DNA of 64,000 bases from Streptomyces sp. yr375. GTDB lineage: Bacteria; Actinomycetota; Actinomycetes; Streptomycetales; Streptomycetaceae. Each line of letters starts with the position of its first letter. The stretch's first letter is position 1. The position numbers and the translations under genes were made by a program. Below the pieces are notes generated by a model. The model ran no database searches. It was not told where the DNA came from and saw nothing but the letters and a program-made list of their open reading frames with translations. The stretch covers positions 62,001 to 126,000 of the forward strand of contig NZ_FOFF01000005.1 of the NCBI RefSeq assembly GCF_900110755.1, in the 5' to 3' direction. Below are positions 1 through 9,508 of the stretch, piece by piece.

Positions 1-465
1 CAGGAGGATCAGGGCGCCGCCCGCCGCCGCCGCGTAGGGCCATGCGGTGTGGGTGAAGGAGGCCACGGTGGCCGAGGTGTCGCCGGAGGCCTTCGCGGCC
101 TGTTCGTCGAGCGCGCTGCCGTCGGTGGCGCCGAGCAGGGCGGCGGCGATGATCCCGGCGCCGGAGAGCGTGAGCAGGGCGGAGACCGCGAAGCGGCCGG
201 CCCGGCGGACGGCGAAGACGGCGACGAGCGCGGCGAGGCCCACTATGGCGAGCGCCGCGGGCAGGCCCGTGACGTCGCTGCCCCTGGCGGTCAGGGGGAA
301 GTCGCCGCCGGCCACCGTCGCCGTGCCCGCCGACCAGCGCTGCCGGGTGGCCAGCAGGGCCACGGCCGCGCCCAGCGCGCCGCACAGCAGGGCGAGGGCG
401 AGGCTCCGGCGGCCGGACCGGGCGGCGGTGTCGGATGCGGATCGGGGGTGCGGAACAGCAGTCAC
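1..465 (-). CDS. Trp-operon-associated membrane protein (TIGR02234-like), 3' end outside window
   Basis: The reading frame stays open to the window edge, so only the first 155 residues are visible. After a short polar N-terminus there is a hydrophobic segment at about residues 22-40, then the motif ATRQRW, which is typical of the actinobacterial membrane protein encoded among trp genes. Further hydrophobic segments lie at about 71-87, 93-112 and 145-155. The GTG start at 463-465 lies 77 bases beyond the trpE stop on the same strand, so it is probably co-transcribed with trpE. Its biochemical role is unknown; position next to trp genes is the only functional clue. Family call is from recognition of the motif and context. 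Confidence 0.8.
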   Translation of the reverse strand, partial: MTAVPHPRSASDTAARSGRRSLALALLCGALGAAVALLATRQRWSAGTATVAGGDFPLTARGSDVTGLPAALAIVGLAALVAVFAVRRAGRFAVSALLTLSGAGIIAAALLGATDGSALDEQAAKASGDTSATVASFTHTAWPYAAAAGGALILL

Positions 466-542
466 GTACCCCACTATCGCCTGAACCCCGGGCGAACCGT
501 CACCCGGGGTTCATATGACCCTCGTCCTACGGCCCGGGCCTG

Positions 543-2021
<1,479 letters not shown>

Positions 2022-2032
2022 GGCGGCTGACC

Positions 2033-2428
2033 TTACTGATCTACGGCGGCGGTGTCGGAACCGGTGTCGTCCTTCAGCAGGACGTCGGCGTCGAAGCAGG
2101 TGCGCGCGCCGGTGTGGCAGGCGGCGCCGACCTGGTCGACCTTGACGAGGACGGTGTCGGCGTCGCAGTCCAGGGCGACGGACTTGACCCACTGGAAGTG
2201 GCCGGAGGTGTCGCCCTTGACCCAGTACTCCCGGCGGCTGCGCGACCAGTAGGTGCAGCGGCCGGTGGTGAGCGTGCGGTGCAGCGCCTCGTCGTCCATC
2301 CAGCCGAGCATGAGCACCTCACCGGTGTCGTACTGCTGGGCGATGGCGGGGACGAGGCCGTCGGCGGCGCGCTTGAGGCGCGCGGCGATCTCGGGGTCGA
2401 GGCTGCTGGGCGGGGGCGTGCTGGTCAT
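2033..2428 (-). CDS. hisI: Phosphoribosyl-AMP cyclohydrolase
   Basis: 131-residue single-domain HisI, which opens the adenine ring of phosphoribosyl-AMP in step 3 of histidine synthesis. Family landmarks are LGWMDDEAL (residues about 38-46), [10 protein letters not shown], the DCDAD metal-binding motif, and the zinc cysteines in [12 protein letters not shown]. There is no HisE pyrophosphohydrolase domain, so HisE must be separate and is not in this window. The ATG at 2426-2428 fits the family N-terminus. It sits apart from the main his operon, separated by two plus-strand genes, and is followed closely by trpE, which puts one histidine and one tryptophan gene on a likely shared transcript. 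Confidence 0.95.
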   Translation of the reverse strand: MTSTPPPSSLDPEIAARLKRAADGLVPAIAQQYDTGEVLMLGWMDDEALHRTLTTGRCTYWSRSRREYWVKGDTSGHFQWVKSVALDCDADTVLVKVDQVGAACHTGARTCFDADVLLKDDTGSDTAAVDQ

Positions 2429-2448
2429 GGTGCCATTCTGCCGCGCGG

Positions 2449-2459
2449 CACTGACAGTG
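2449..2459. promoter_or_regulatory. Short palindrome in hisI / TIGR03085 divergent promoter region
   Basis: CACTG-A-CAGTG is a perfect 5-base inverted repeat about 20 bases upstream of the hisI start. A related CACTGTG follows at about 2473-2479. It may be an operator for hisI-trpE or the divergent gene, but arms this short occur by chance. Low confidence. Confidence 0.2.
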
Positions 2460-2510
2460 ACGGCACGGTGTCCACTGTGCGGACCCGCGGCACGGCCGTA
2501 GGCTGACTGC

Positions 2511-3146
2511 ATGTCGACTTTCGCCAAGCGTGAACGGCTTCTGCTCGCCGATCTATTGGAGACCGCGGGTCCCGATGCGCCGACCCTCTGCGAGGGCTGG
2601 CAGACCCGGGATCTGGCCGCGCACGTGGTGGTGCGCGAGCGCCGCCCGGACGCCGCGGGCGGTCTGCTGGTCCCGCAGCTCGCGGCCCGGCTGGACAAGG
2701 TGATGGAGGAGTTCGCGGCCAAGCCGTACGAGGAGCTGATCCAGCTCATCCGGACCGGCCCGCCGCGCTTCTCGCCCTTCCAGCTCAAGCAGGTCGACGA
2801 GGCGTCGAACACGATCGAGTTCTACGTCCACACCGAGGACGTCCGGCGCGCCGGGCCGGAGTGGACGCCGCGCGAGCTCGACCCGGTCTTCCAGGACGCC
2901 CTGTGGTCCCGGCTGGAGCGCGCCGCCCGGCTGATGGGCCGCTCCACGCCGACGGGCCTGGTGCTGCGCCGCGCGGACGGCCGTACGGCGGTCGCCAACC
3001 GGGGCACTCCGGTGGTGACGGCGACCGGGGAGCCGTCGGAGCTGCTGCTGTTCCTGTACGGCCGGCAGAGCGCCGCCAAGGTGGAGCTGGAGGGCGAGAA
3101 GGACGCGATCGCCACCCTGTACGGCGGCAAGCAGCTCGGCCTCTGA
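2511..3146 (+). CDS. TIGR03085-like metal-binding protein (maleylpyruvate-isomerase / DinB fold)
   Basis: 211 residues. The N-terminal half resembles the actinobacterial mycothiol-dependent maleylpyruvate isomerase/DinB fold: [20 protein letters not shown] carries a His of the expected metal site, and [12 protein letters not shown] supplies another. The C-terminal part (from about 135) with LVLRRADG and [10 protein letters not shown] is the usual accessory domain. These proteins are often annotated as TIGR03085; the substrate is unknown. No Shine-Dalgarno is visible, but a TAGGCT -10-like hexamer ends only 6 bases before ATG, which suggests a leaderless mRNA. The VOC gene follows after 12 bases, so the two probably form an operon. 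Confidence 0.8.
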   Translation: MSTFAKRERLLLADLLETAGPDAPTLCEGWQTRDLAAHVVVRERRPDAAGGLLVPQLAARLDKVMEEFAAKPYEELIQLIRTGPPRFSPFQLKQVDEASNTIEFYVHTEDVRRAGPEWTPRELDPVFQDALWSRLERAARLMGRSTPTGLVLRRADGRTAVANRGTPVVTATGEPSELLLFLYGRQSAAKVELEGEKDAIATLYGGKQLGL

Positions 3147-3158
3147 GAGGAACCGTTC

Positions 3159-3572
3159 ATGATCAAGGTCGCGATGACCAGCGTGTACGTCGACGACGTC
3201 GCGAAGGCGCACGCCTTCTACACGGACGTCCTGGGCTTCGAGACGCGCCTGCACATGGATCTCGGCGGCGGCTCGCTGCTGGTCACCGTGGGCGCGCCGG
3301 AAGGGGCCCAGCCGGATCTCCAGTTGCTGTTGGAGCCCGGCCAGGGTCCCATCGCGGAGCCGTACCGGGCGGCGCTGCGCGAGGCGGGTCTGCCGTGCAT
3401 CGTGTTCTCCGTCGACGACATCGCCGCGGAGTACGAGCGCCTGCGGTCCCTGGGGGTGCGTTTCACCCACAAGCCGCAGGAACAGGGCCCGGTCATCGCC
3501 GCCGTCCTGGACGACACCGTGGGCAACCTGATCCAACTGGCTCAGCCGAAGGAACGAGACGGCACGGACTGA
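3159..3572 (+). CDS. VOC (glyoxalase/bleomycin-resistance) family protein
   Basis: 137-residue vicinal-oxygen-chelate protein with the two beta-alpha-beta-beta-beta modules of the family. The first opens with MTSVYVDDVAKAHAFYTDVLGF, the usual signature of a two-module VOC protein, and the second with the stretch IVFSVDDIAAEYERL. The family covers glyoxalases, dioxygenases and antibiotic-binding proteins; nothing here fixes the substrate. A purine-rich GAGAGGAA lies just upstream of the ATG at 3159, and the gene is 12 bases downstream of the TIGR03085-like gene. It is followed by a strong hairpin shared with the convergent hisF. Confidence 0.85.
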   Translation: MIKVAMTSVYVDDVAKAHAFYTDVLGFETRLHMDLGGGSLLVTVGAPEGAQPDLQLLLEPGQGPIAEPYRAALREAGLPCIVFSVDDIAAEYERLRSLGVRFTHKPQEQGPVIAAVLDDTVGNLIQLAQPKERDGTD

Positions 3573-3598
3573 GGCGGCAAGGACTGCGGCGGCCATGA

Positions 3599-3631
3599 GT
3601 AAGCCCCGGCCACCAGGTGGTCGGGGCTTAC
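3599..3631. terminator. Bidirectional hairpin between VOC gene and hisF
   Basis: GTAAGCCCCGGCCACC pairs with the downstream GGTGGTCGGGGCTTAC across a one-base centre (one G-T wobble). It lies 26 bases after the VOC stop and 27 bases beyond the hisF stop, so it can terminate both convergent transcripts. There is no U-tract, as is usual in Streptomyces. Confidence 0.75.
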
Positions 3632-3657
3632 CGCACCTCACCTCACGCCCATAGGCG

Positions 3658-4413
3658 TCAGCGCACGGGGTGTCCCGCTTCGCGCAGGGCGGTCTTGACC
3701 TCGCCGATGCGCAGGTCGCCGAAGTGGAACACCGATGCGGCCAGGACCGCGTTCGCGCCCGCTTCGACGGCCGGGGGGAAGTCGGTGAGGGTGCCCGCGC
3801 CGCCGGAGGCGATCAGGGGGATCGACACGTGCTTGCGGACGGCGGTGATCATCTCCAGGTCGTAGCCGTCCTTGGTGCCGTCGGCGTCCATCGAGTTGAG
3901 CAGGATCTCGCCCGCGCCCAGCTCGGCCGCCCGGTGCGCCCACTCGATGGCGTCGATGCCGGTGCCCTTGCGGCCGCCGTGGGTCGTCACCTCGAAGGAG
4001 CCGGACGCGGTGCGCCTGGCGTCCACCGAGAGGACCAGTACCTGGCTGCCGAAGCGCTCCGCGATCTCCTTGATCAGCTCGGGGCGGGCGATCGCGGCCG
4101 TGTTCACGCCCACCTTGTCCGCGCCGGCCCGCAGCAGCTTGTCGACGTCCTCGGGGGTGCGTACGCCGCCGCCGACGGTGAGCGGGATGAACACCTGCTC
4201 GGCGGTGCGGCGCACCACGTCGTAGGTCGTCTCGCGGTTGCCGGAGGAGGCGGTGATGTCCAGGAACGTCAGCTCGTCGGCGCCCTCGGCGTCGTACACC
4301 TTGGCCATCTCGACGGGGTCGCCCGCGTCGCGCAGGTTCTGGAAGTTGACGCCCTTGACGACGCGGCCGTTGTCGACGTCCAGGCAGGGGATGACGCGGA
4401 TCGCAAGGGTCAT
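3658..4413 (-). CDS. hisF: Imidazole glycerol phosphate synthase, cyclase subunit
   Basis: 251-residue HisF barrel, the synthase subunit that uses ammonia from HisH to convert PRFAR to imidazole glycerol phosphate and AICAR. Catalytic aspartates are in [14 protein letters not shown] (residue 11) and VLSVDARR (about 130). Phosphate-binding glycines appear in TVGGGVRT and IASGGAG. The ATG at 4411-4413 overlaps the TGA of the upstream RidA gene as ATGA, so translation is probably coupled. It is the last gene of the hisD-to-hisF operon and ends before a strong hairpin. Confidence 0.96.
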   Translation of the reverse strand: MTLAIRVIPCLDVDNGRVVKGVNFQNLRDAGDPVEMAKVYDAEGADELTFLDITASSGNRETTYDVVRRTAEQVFIPLTVGGGVRTPEDVDKLLRAGADKVGVNTAAIARPELIKEIAERFGSQVLVLSVDARRTASGSFEVTTHGGRKGTGIDAIEWAHRAAELGAGEILLNSMDADGTKDGYDLEMITAVRKHVSIPLIASGGAGTLTDFPPAVEAGANAVLAASVFHFGDLRIGEVKTALREAGHPVR

Positions 4414-4805
4414 GACGGCACTCCTCGGAACGCCTCGACCTCGACCTCGACGACCAGGCTGGGGTCCACGAGGCCGGCGACGATGATCATGGATGCGGCG
4501 GGCCGGACGGCGTCGAACAGCTCCTTGTGGGCGCGTCCGACGTCGTCCACGTCCCGCGCGTGGGTGACGTACATGCGCGTCCGCACGACGTCGCCCGGGC
4601 CGAGACCCAGTTGCTCCAGCGCCGCGAACGCGACGTTGAAGGCGTTGACCGTCTGCTCGTAGGGGCCGCCGCCGGCGATCTGGCCGTCCACGATCGACGT
4701 GCAGCCGGCGACCAGCACCAGTCCGTTGGGCAGTTCCACCGCGCGGGAGTAGCCGAAGGCGTCCTCCCAGGGCGCGCCGGTCGTGACGCGTCGCACCTCG
4801 CTCAC
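4410..4805 (-). CDS. RidA family (YjgF/YER057c) enamine/imine deaminase-like protein
   Basis: 131 residues with the RidA fold pattern: [18 protein letters not shown], then [32 protein letters not shown], and the C-terminal [11 protein letters not shown] strand. The arginine in RTRMYVT is at the position that binds the substrate carboxylate in true RidA enzymes. Known family members hydrolyse reactive enamines and imines such as 2-aminoacrylate. GTG start overlaps the priA stop as GTGA and its own stop overlaps the hisF start as ATGA, so it is embedded in the his operon. A specific role in histidine synthesis is inference; it may remove reactive by-products of PLP chemistry. Confidence 0.88.
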   Translation of the reverse strand: MSEVRRVTTGAPWEDAFGYSRAVELPNGLVLVAGCTSIVDGQIAGGGPYEQTVNAFNVAFAALEQLGLGPGDVVRTRMYVTHARDVDDVGRAHKELFDAVRPAASMIIVAGLVDPSLVVEVEVEAFRGVPS

Positions 4806-5527
4806 CGGGCCACCGCCTCCAGGGCCTCTTCCAGGGTGAACGCCTTCGCGTAGAGGGCCTTGCCGACGATGGAGCCCTCGACGCCGAGGGGGACCAGCTC
4901 GGCGATGGCCCGCAGGTCGGCCAGGGACGACACTCCGCCCGACGCCACGACCGGCCGGTCCGTCACCGCGCACACGTTCTTCAGGAGCTCCAGGTTCGGG
5001 CCCTGGAGCGTGCCGTCCTTGGCGATGTCGGTGACGACGTACCGCGCGCAGCCCTCCTGGTCGAGGCGGGCCAGCGTCTCGTAGAGGTCGCCGCCGTCGC
5101 GGGTCCAGCCACGGCCGCGCAGCGTCGTGCCGCGTACGTCGAGGCCGACGGCGATCTTGTCGCCGTGCTCGGCGATGACCTTGGCGACCCACTCGGGCGT
5201 CTCCAGGGCGGCCGTGCCCAGGTTCACCCGGGTGCAGCCGGTGGCGAGGGCGGCGGCGAGGGTGTCGTCGTCGCGGATGCCGCCGGACAGCTCCACCTTG
5301 ATGTCCATGGCCTTCGCGACCTCGGCGATCAGGGCGCGGTTGTCGCCGGTGCCGAACGCGGCGTCCAGGTCGACCAGGTGCAGCCACTCGGCGCCCGAGC
5401 GCTGCCAGGCGAGGGCGGCGTCGAGGGGCGAACCGTAAGAAGTCTCCGTGCCCGACTCGCCGTGCACGAGACGGACGGCCTGGCCGTCGCGGACGTCGAC
5501 GGCGGGGAGGAGTTCGAGCTTGCTCAC
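4802..5527 (-). CDS. priA: Bifunctional HisA/TrpF isomerase PriA
   Basis: 241-residue beta/alpha barrel isomerase. In Streptomyces and mycobacteria PriA catalyses both the ProFAR isomerase step of histidine synthesis and the phosphoribosylanthranilate isomerase step of tryptophan synthesis, replacing HisA and TrpF. The general acid/base aspartates are in [13 protein letters not shown] (residue 11) and [10 protein letters not shown] (about 175). [10 protein letters not shown] is the arginine/tryptophan loop that lets PriA adapt to both substrates. GTG start overlaps the hisH stop (GTGA). No separate trpF was found in the window, consistent with dual function. Confidence 0.93.
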   Translation of the reverse strand: MSKLELLPAVDVRDGQAVRLVHGESGTETSYGSPLDAALAWQRSGAEWLHLVDLDAAFGTGDNRALIAEVAKAMDIKVELSGGIRDDDTLAAALATGCTRVNLGTAALETPEWVAKVIAEHGDKIAVGLDVRGTTLRGRGWTRDGGDLYETLARLDQEGCARYVVTDIAKDGTLQGPNLELLKNVCAVTDRPVVASGGVSSLADLRAIAELVPLGVEGSIVGKALYAKAFTLEEALEAVAR

Positions 5528-6186
5528 AGGGTTCCGATCCAGTTGGTGAGGAGCTGGGCGCCGGCGTCGCCGGACTTCTCGGGGTGGAACTGCGTGGCCC
5601 ACAGGGCGCCGTTCTCCACGGCGGCCACGAAGGGCTTGCCGTGCGTCGACCAGGTGACCAGAGGCGCCCTGATGGCCGCGTTCGTGGTCTCCAGGGTCCA
5701 CTCCTGGACGGCGTAGGAGTGCACGAAGTAGAAGCGCGCGTCCGCGTCCAGGCCGGCGAACAGCTCCGAGCCGGCCGGGGCGTCGACGGTGTTCCAGCCC
5801 ATGTGGGGCACGATCTCGGCCTGGAGCGGCTCGACCGCGCCGGGCCATTCGTCCAGGCCCTCGGTCTGCACACCGTGCTCGATGCCGCGCGCGAAGAGGA
5901 TCTGCATGCCGACGCAGATGCCCAGCACGGGCCGCCCGCCGGACAGCCGGCGGCCGACGATCCAGTCGCCGCGCGCCTCGCGCAGGCCCTTCATGCAGGC
6001 GGCGAACGCGCCGACGCCCGGCACCAGCAGCCCGTCGGCGTTCATGGCCGTGTCGAAGTCACGCGTGATCTCCACGTCGGCCCCCGCGCGCGCGAGGGCG
6101 CGCTCGGCGGAGCGGACGTTGCCGAAGCCGTAGTCGAAGACGACCACCTTCTTCGCGCCGGTCGTCCCGGTGGCGGTCAATTCCAC
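5524..6186 (-). CDS. hisH: Imidazole glycerol phosphate synthase, glutaminase subunit
   Basis: About 220-residue class I glutamine amidotransferase that supplies ammonia to HisF. The nucleophile cysteine is in [13 protein letters not shown]; the His-Glu pair of the triad is in QFHPEKSG. The N-terminus [15 protein letters not shown] is the family start. Start choice is open. GTG at 6184-6186 gives a length close to other Streptomyces HisH, but GGAGGT abuts it with no spacing. An in-frame TTG at 6178-6180 lies 7 bases after GGAGG and overlaps the upstream stop as TTGA, matching the ATGA/GTGA overlaps elsewhere in this operon. Function is certain either way. Confidence 0.95.
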   Translation of the reverse strand: MELTATGTTGAKKVVVFDYGFGNVRSAERALARAGADVEITRDFDTAMNADGLLVPGVGAFAACMKGLREARGDWIVGRRLSGGRPVLGICVGMQILFARGIEHGVQTEGLDEWPGAVEPLQAEIVPHMGWNTVDAPAGSELFAGLDADARFYFVHSYAVQEWTLETTNAAIRAPLVTWSTHGKPFVAAVENGALWATQFHPEKSGDAGAQLLTNWIGTL

Positions 6187-6341
6187 ACCTCCAGCCGCAT
6201 CACGCCCGCGACGAGACACATCGTGGCGCCGATCGAGAGCAGCACGATCAGGCTCTTCGGCATCTGCTGTTTGACGAACGAGTAGATGCCGCCGGCCAGG
6301 AAGAGGCCGACGACGATCAGAAGGGTCGAGAGTCCCGTCAT
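6177..6341 (-). CDS. 54-residue membrane protein inside the his operon
   Basis: Short gene between hisB and hisH. ATG at 6339-6341 is 4 bases after the hisB stop and the TGA at 6177-6179 overlaps the hisH start region. The protein begins [18 protein letters not shown] and has two hydrophobic segments (about residues 4-20 and 31-47) separated by a polar loop containing [10 protein letters not shown], so it is predicted as a two-pass membrane protein. No known domain is recognised. The coupling on both sides and Streptomyces-like codon use (third position mostly G/C) argue that it is real. Function is unknown. Confidence 0.8.
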   Translation of the reverse strand: MTGLSTLLIVVGLFLAGGIYSFVKQQMPKSLIVLLSIGATMCLVAGVMRLEVWN

Positions 6342-6345
6342 GGTT

Positions 6346-6939
6346 CTACAGCGCGCCCTTCGTGGAGGGGAGGATGCCGGCCGCGCGCGGGTCGCGCTCG
6401 GAGGCGTAGCGCAGGGCGCGGGCGAGGGCCTTGAACTGGCACTCCACGATGTGGTGCGCGTTGCGCCCGTAGGGCACGTGCACGTGCAGCGCGATCTGGG
6501 CCTGGGCGACGAAGGACTCCAGGATGTGCCGGGTCATCGTGGTGTCGTACTCGCCGATCATCGGCGCCATCTTCTCGGGCTCGGTGTGCACGAGGTAGGG
6601 GCGGCCGGACAGGTCGACGGTGACCTGGGCGAGCGACTCGTCCAGCGGGACCGTGCAGTTGCCGAAGCGGTAGATGCCCACCTTGTCGCCGAGCGCCTGC
6701 TTGAAGGCGGCGCCCAGCGCGAGGGCGGTGTCCTCGATGGTGTGGTGGGAGTCGATGTGCAGGTCGCCGTCGGTCTTCACGGTCAGGTCGAACAGACCGT
6801 GCCGGCCGAGCTGGTCGAGCATGTGGTCGTAGAAGCCGACGCCGGTCGACACATCGACCTTGCCGGTGCCGTCGAGGTTGATCTCGACGAGGACCGAGGT
6901 CTCCTTCGTCGTCCGCTCCACACGTCCTACGCGGTTCAT
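6346..6939 (-). CDS. hisB: Imidazoleglycerol-phosphate dehydratase
   Basis: 197-residue monofunctional HisB, which dehydrates imidazole glycerol phosphate to imidazole acetol phosphate. The manganese-binding histidine clusters are in [16 protein letters not shown] (about residues 63-78) and in [33 protein letters not shown] is another family signature. There is no N-terminal HAD phosphatase domain as in enteric HisB, so histidinol phosphatase is encoded elsewhere. The ATG at 6937-6939 overlaps the hisC stop (ATGA). Confidence 0.96.
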   Translation of the reverse strand: MNRVGRVERTTKETSVLVEINLDGTGKVDVSTGVGFYDHMLDQLGRHGLFDLTVKTDGDLHIDSHHTIEDTALALGAAFKQALGDKVGIYRFGNCTVPLDESLAQVTVDLSGRPYLVHTEPEKMAPMIGEYDTTMTRHILESFVAQAQIALHVHVPYGRNAHHIVECQFKALARALRYASERDPRAAGILPSTKGAL

Positions 6940-8042
6940 GCGCTCTGCTCCTTCTTCAGTTTTCGGACCGCGTCGAGGAACGCGTCGTTCTCTTCGGGGG
7001 TTCCGGCGGAGACCCGCAGCCACCCCGGGATGCCGTTGTCCCGGACCAGGACGCCCTGGTCGAGGATCTTCTGCCAGGCGGCGCGGGAGTCCGCGAACCG
7101 GCCGAACTGCACGAAGTTCGCGTCGGACTCGACGACTTCGCAGCCGAGGGCCCGCAACTCGCCCACCAGCCGGTCCCGTTCGCCCTTCAACTGCTCCACG
7201 TACCCGAGCAGCGTGTCGGTGTGCTCCAGGGCGGCCAGCGCGGTCGCCTGGGTGACGGCCGACAGGTGGTAGGGCAGCCGGACGAGTTGGACGGCGTCGA
7301 CGACGGCGGGGTGCGCGGCGAGATAGCCGAGCCGCAGCCCGGCCGCGCCGAAGGCCTTCGACATCGTGCGCGAGACGACGAGATTCGGCCGACCTTCGAG
7401 CAGCGGCAGCAGCGAGTCGCCGTGGCTGAACTCGACGTACGCCTCGTCGACGATCACCATCGACGGCTTGGCGGTCTGTGCGGCGTCGTACAGCGCGAGG
7501 ACCGTCTCGGGCGAAACGGCGTTGCCCGTGGGGTTGTTGGGGGTCGTGACGAACACGACGTCGGGCTTGTTCTCCGCGATCCACCGCTCGGCGGCGGCGA
7601 GGTCGATCGAGAAGTCCTCGTTGCGCGGGCCGGAGATCCAGCCGGTCCCGGTGCCGCGCGCGATGAGCGCGTGCATCGAGTATGACGGCTCGAAGCCGAT
7701 CGCGGTACGGCCCGGTCCGCCGAAGGTCTGGAGCAGTTGCTGGATGACCTCGTTGGAGCCGTTGGCCGCCCACACGTTCTCGACGCCGACCCGGTGGCCC
7801 CCGGTCTTCGTCAGGTAGTCGGCCAGCCCGGTGCGCAGCTCGATCGCGTCCCGGTCGGGGTAGCGGTTGAGGTCGCGGGCGGCCTCGCGGACGCGCTCGG
7901 CGATCCGCTCGACCAGCGCCTCGGGCAGCGGGTAGGGGTTCTCGTTGGTGTTCAGCCGTACGGGGACGTCCAACTGGGGCGCGCCGTAAGGGGACTTGCC
8001 GCGCAGCTCGTCGCGTACGGGAAGATCGTCGATGCCGGTCAC
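6936..8042 (-). CDS. hisC: Histidinol-phosphate aminotransferase
   Basis: 368-residue PLP-dependent aminotransferase (fold type I) that converts imidazole acetol phosphate to histidinol phosphate. Landmarks are [11 protein letters not shown] near the N-terminus, [19 protein letters not shown] with the PLP-pyridine aspartate, and [17 protein letters not shown] with the Schiff-base lysine (about residue 229). GTG start overlaps the hisD stop as GTGA, and its TGA overlaps the hisB ATG, so all three are coupled. Confidence 0.95.
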   Translation of the reverse strand: MTGIDDLPVRDELRGKSPYGAPQLDVPVRLNTNENPYPLPEALVERIAERVREAARDLNRYPDRDAIELRTGLADYLTKTGGHRVGVENVWAANGSNEVIQQLLQTFGGPGRTAIGFEPSYSMHALIARGTGTGWISGPRNEDFSIDLAAAERWIAENKPDVVFVTTPNNPTGNAVSPETVLALYDAAQTAKPSMVIVDEAYVEFSHGDSLLPLLEGRPNLVVSRTMSKAFGAAGLRLGYLAAHPAVVDAVQLVRLPYHLSAVTQATALAALEHTDTLLGYVEQLKGERDRLVGELRALGCEVVESDANFVQFGRFADSRAAWQKILDQGVLVRDNGIPGWLRVSAGTPEENDAFLDAVRKLKKEQSA

Positions 8043-9379
8043 TTGCTCGTCGGTACCTTCCATCCGAACCTTGCCTTGACCGCCGCGCCGTGCGCGGGCA
8101 GGTCCTCCGCCTCCGCCAGCGTCACCACGTGATGCGCGACGTCGGCCAGCGCGTCGCGGGTGTAGTCGACGATGTGGACGCCCCTCAGGAAGGACTGCAC
8201 GGACAGCCCGGAGGAGTGGCAGGCGCAGCCGCCGGTGGGCAGCACGTGGTTGGATCCGGCCGCGTAGTCGCCGAGGGACACCGGCGACCAGGGCCCGACG
8301 AAGATCGCGCCCGCGTTCCTGACCCGGTCGGCCACGGCGGCGGCGTCGGCCGTCTGGATCTCCAGGTGCTCGGCGCCGTACGCGTCGACGACGCGCAGGC
8401 CCTCGTCGATGCCGTCGACGAGGACGATCGCCGACTGGCGGCCGGCGAGCGCCGGGACGATCCGGTCGTCGATGTGCTTGGTGGCGGCGATCTGCGGCTG
8501 GAGCTCCTTCTCGACCGCGTCCGCCAGTGCGACGGAGTCGGTGACGAGGACGGCGGCGGCCAGCGGGTCGTGCTCGGCCTGGCTGATCAGGTCGGCGGCG
8601 ACGTGCACCGGGTCGGCGCTGTCGTCGGCGAGGACGGCGATCTCGGTGGGGCCGGCCTCGGCGTCGATGCCGATCTTGCCGGTGAAGTAGCGCTTGGCGG
8701 CGGCGACCCAGATGTTGCCGGGGCCGGTGACCATGTTGGCGGGCGGGCAGGACTCGGTGCCGTACGCGAACATCGCGACGGCGGTGGCGCCGCCTGCCGC
8801 GTACACCTCGTCGACGCCGAGCAGGGCGCACGCGGCGAGGATCGTCGGGTGCGGGAGGCCGCCGAACTCGGCCTGCGCCGGGGAGGCGAGCGCGATGGAC
8901 TCGACGCCGGCCTCCTGGGCGGGCACCACGTTCATGATCACGGACGACGGGTAGACCGACCGGCCGCCCGGCGCGTACAGCCCGACCCGCTCGACCGGCA
9001 CCCACTTCTCGGTCACGGATCCGCCGGGCACGACCTGCGTCGTGTGGGTCGTGCGGCGCTGCGCGCGGTGCACGAGGCGGGCGCGGCGGATGGACTCCTC
9101 CAGGGCCGCGCGCACGGCGGGGTCGAGCTGCTCCAGCGCGTCGGCGACGGCCTGCGCCGGGACCCTCACGGAGGTCAGCCGCACGCCGTCGAACCGCTCG
9201 GCGAAGTCGATCAGCGCCGCGTCGCCCCGATGATGCACGGCCTCGCAGATCGGGCGCACCTTCTCCAGGGCGGCCGAGACGTCGAATTCGGCTCGGGGCA
9301 GCAGGTCGCGCAGGGCGGGGCCCTCGGGAAGGGGGTCGCCGCGCAGATCGATTCGGGCCAGCGAGAAATGTTGCAGCAC
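8039..9379 (-). CDS. hisD: Histidinol dehydrogenase
   Basis: About 446-residue zinc- and NAD-dependent enzyme that oxidises histidinol to histidine; first gene of the operon. Family motifs are [57 protein letters not shown] with a zinc/catalytic His, and EHLEIQT. The start is uncertain. The GTG at 9377-9379 is proposed because the conserved [15 protein letters not shown] begins 6 residues later. The frame is also open to an ATG at 9427, which would add 16 residues and cross the inverted repeat at 9421-9437. The divergent gene begins about 130 bases away, so the his promoter must lie in this short region. Confidence 0.94.
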   Translation of the reverse strand: MLQHFSLARIDLRGDPLPEGPALRDLLPRAEFDVSAALEKVRPICEAVHHRGDAALIDFAERFDGVRLTSVRVPAQAVADALEQLDPAVRAALEESIRRARLVHRAQRRTTHTTQVVPGGSVTEKWVPVERVGLYAPGGRSVYPSSVIMNVVPAQEAGVESIALASPAQAEFGGLPHPTILAACALLGVDEVYAAGGATAVAMFAYGTESCPPANMVTGPGNIWVAAAKRYFTGKIGIDAEAGPTEIAVLADDSADPVHVAADLISQAEHDPLAAAVLVTDSVALADAVEKELQPQIAATKHIDDRIVPALAGRQSAIVLVDGIDEGLRVVDAYGAEHLEIQTADAAAVADRVRNAGAIFVGPWSPVSLGDYAAGSNHVLPTGGCACHSSGLSVQSFLRGVHIVDYTRDALADVAHHVVTLAEAEDLPAHGAAVKARFGWKVPTSK

Positions 9380-9420
9380 GAGGTCAATTCTCTCAGACCG
9401 GGATCGGACGTCGTTCGCGC

Positions 9421-9437
9421 GTATCAATGGCTGATAC
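9421..9437. promoter_or_regulatory. Inverted repeat GTATCA-N5-TGATAC upstream of hisD
   Basis: Perfect 6-base arms around a 5-base spacer, 42 bases upstream of the proposed hisD GTG, in the region divergent with the 9.5 kb gene. The geometry suits a dimeric repressor operator for the his operon. No regulator gene is adjacent, so this is inference. Confidence 0.35.
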
Positions 9438-9508
9438 AGAACGTGGCCGGACGGCCGCCGGAACCCGGAAGATCACCTTCACGTCTAGCGGGGAGGGTGA
9501 CCGAAGGG

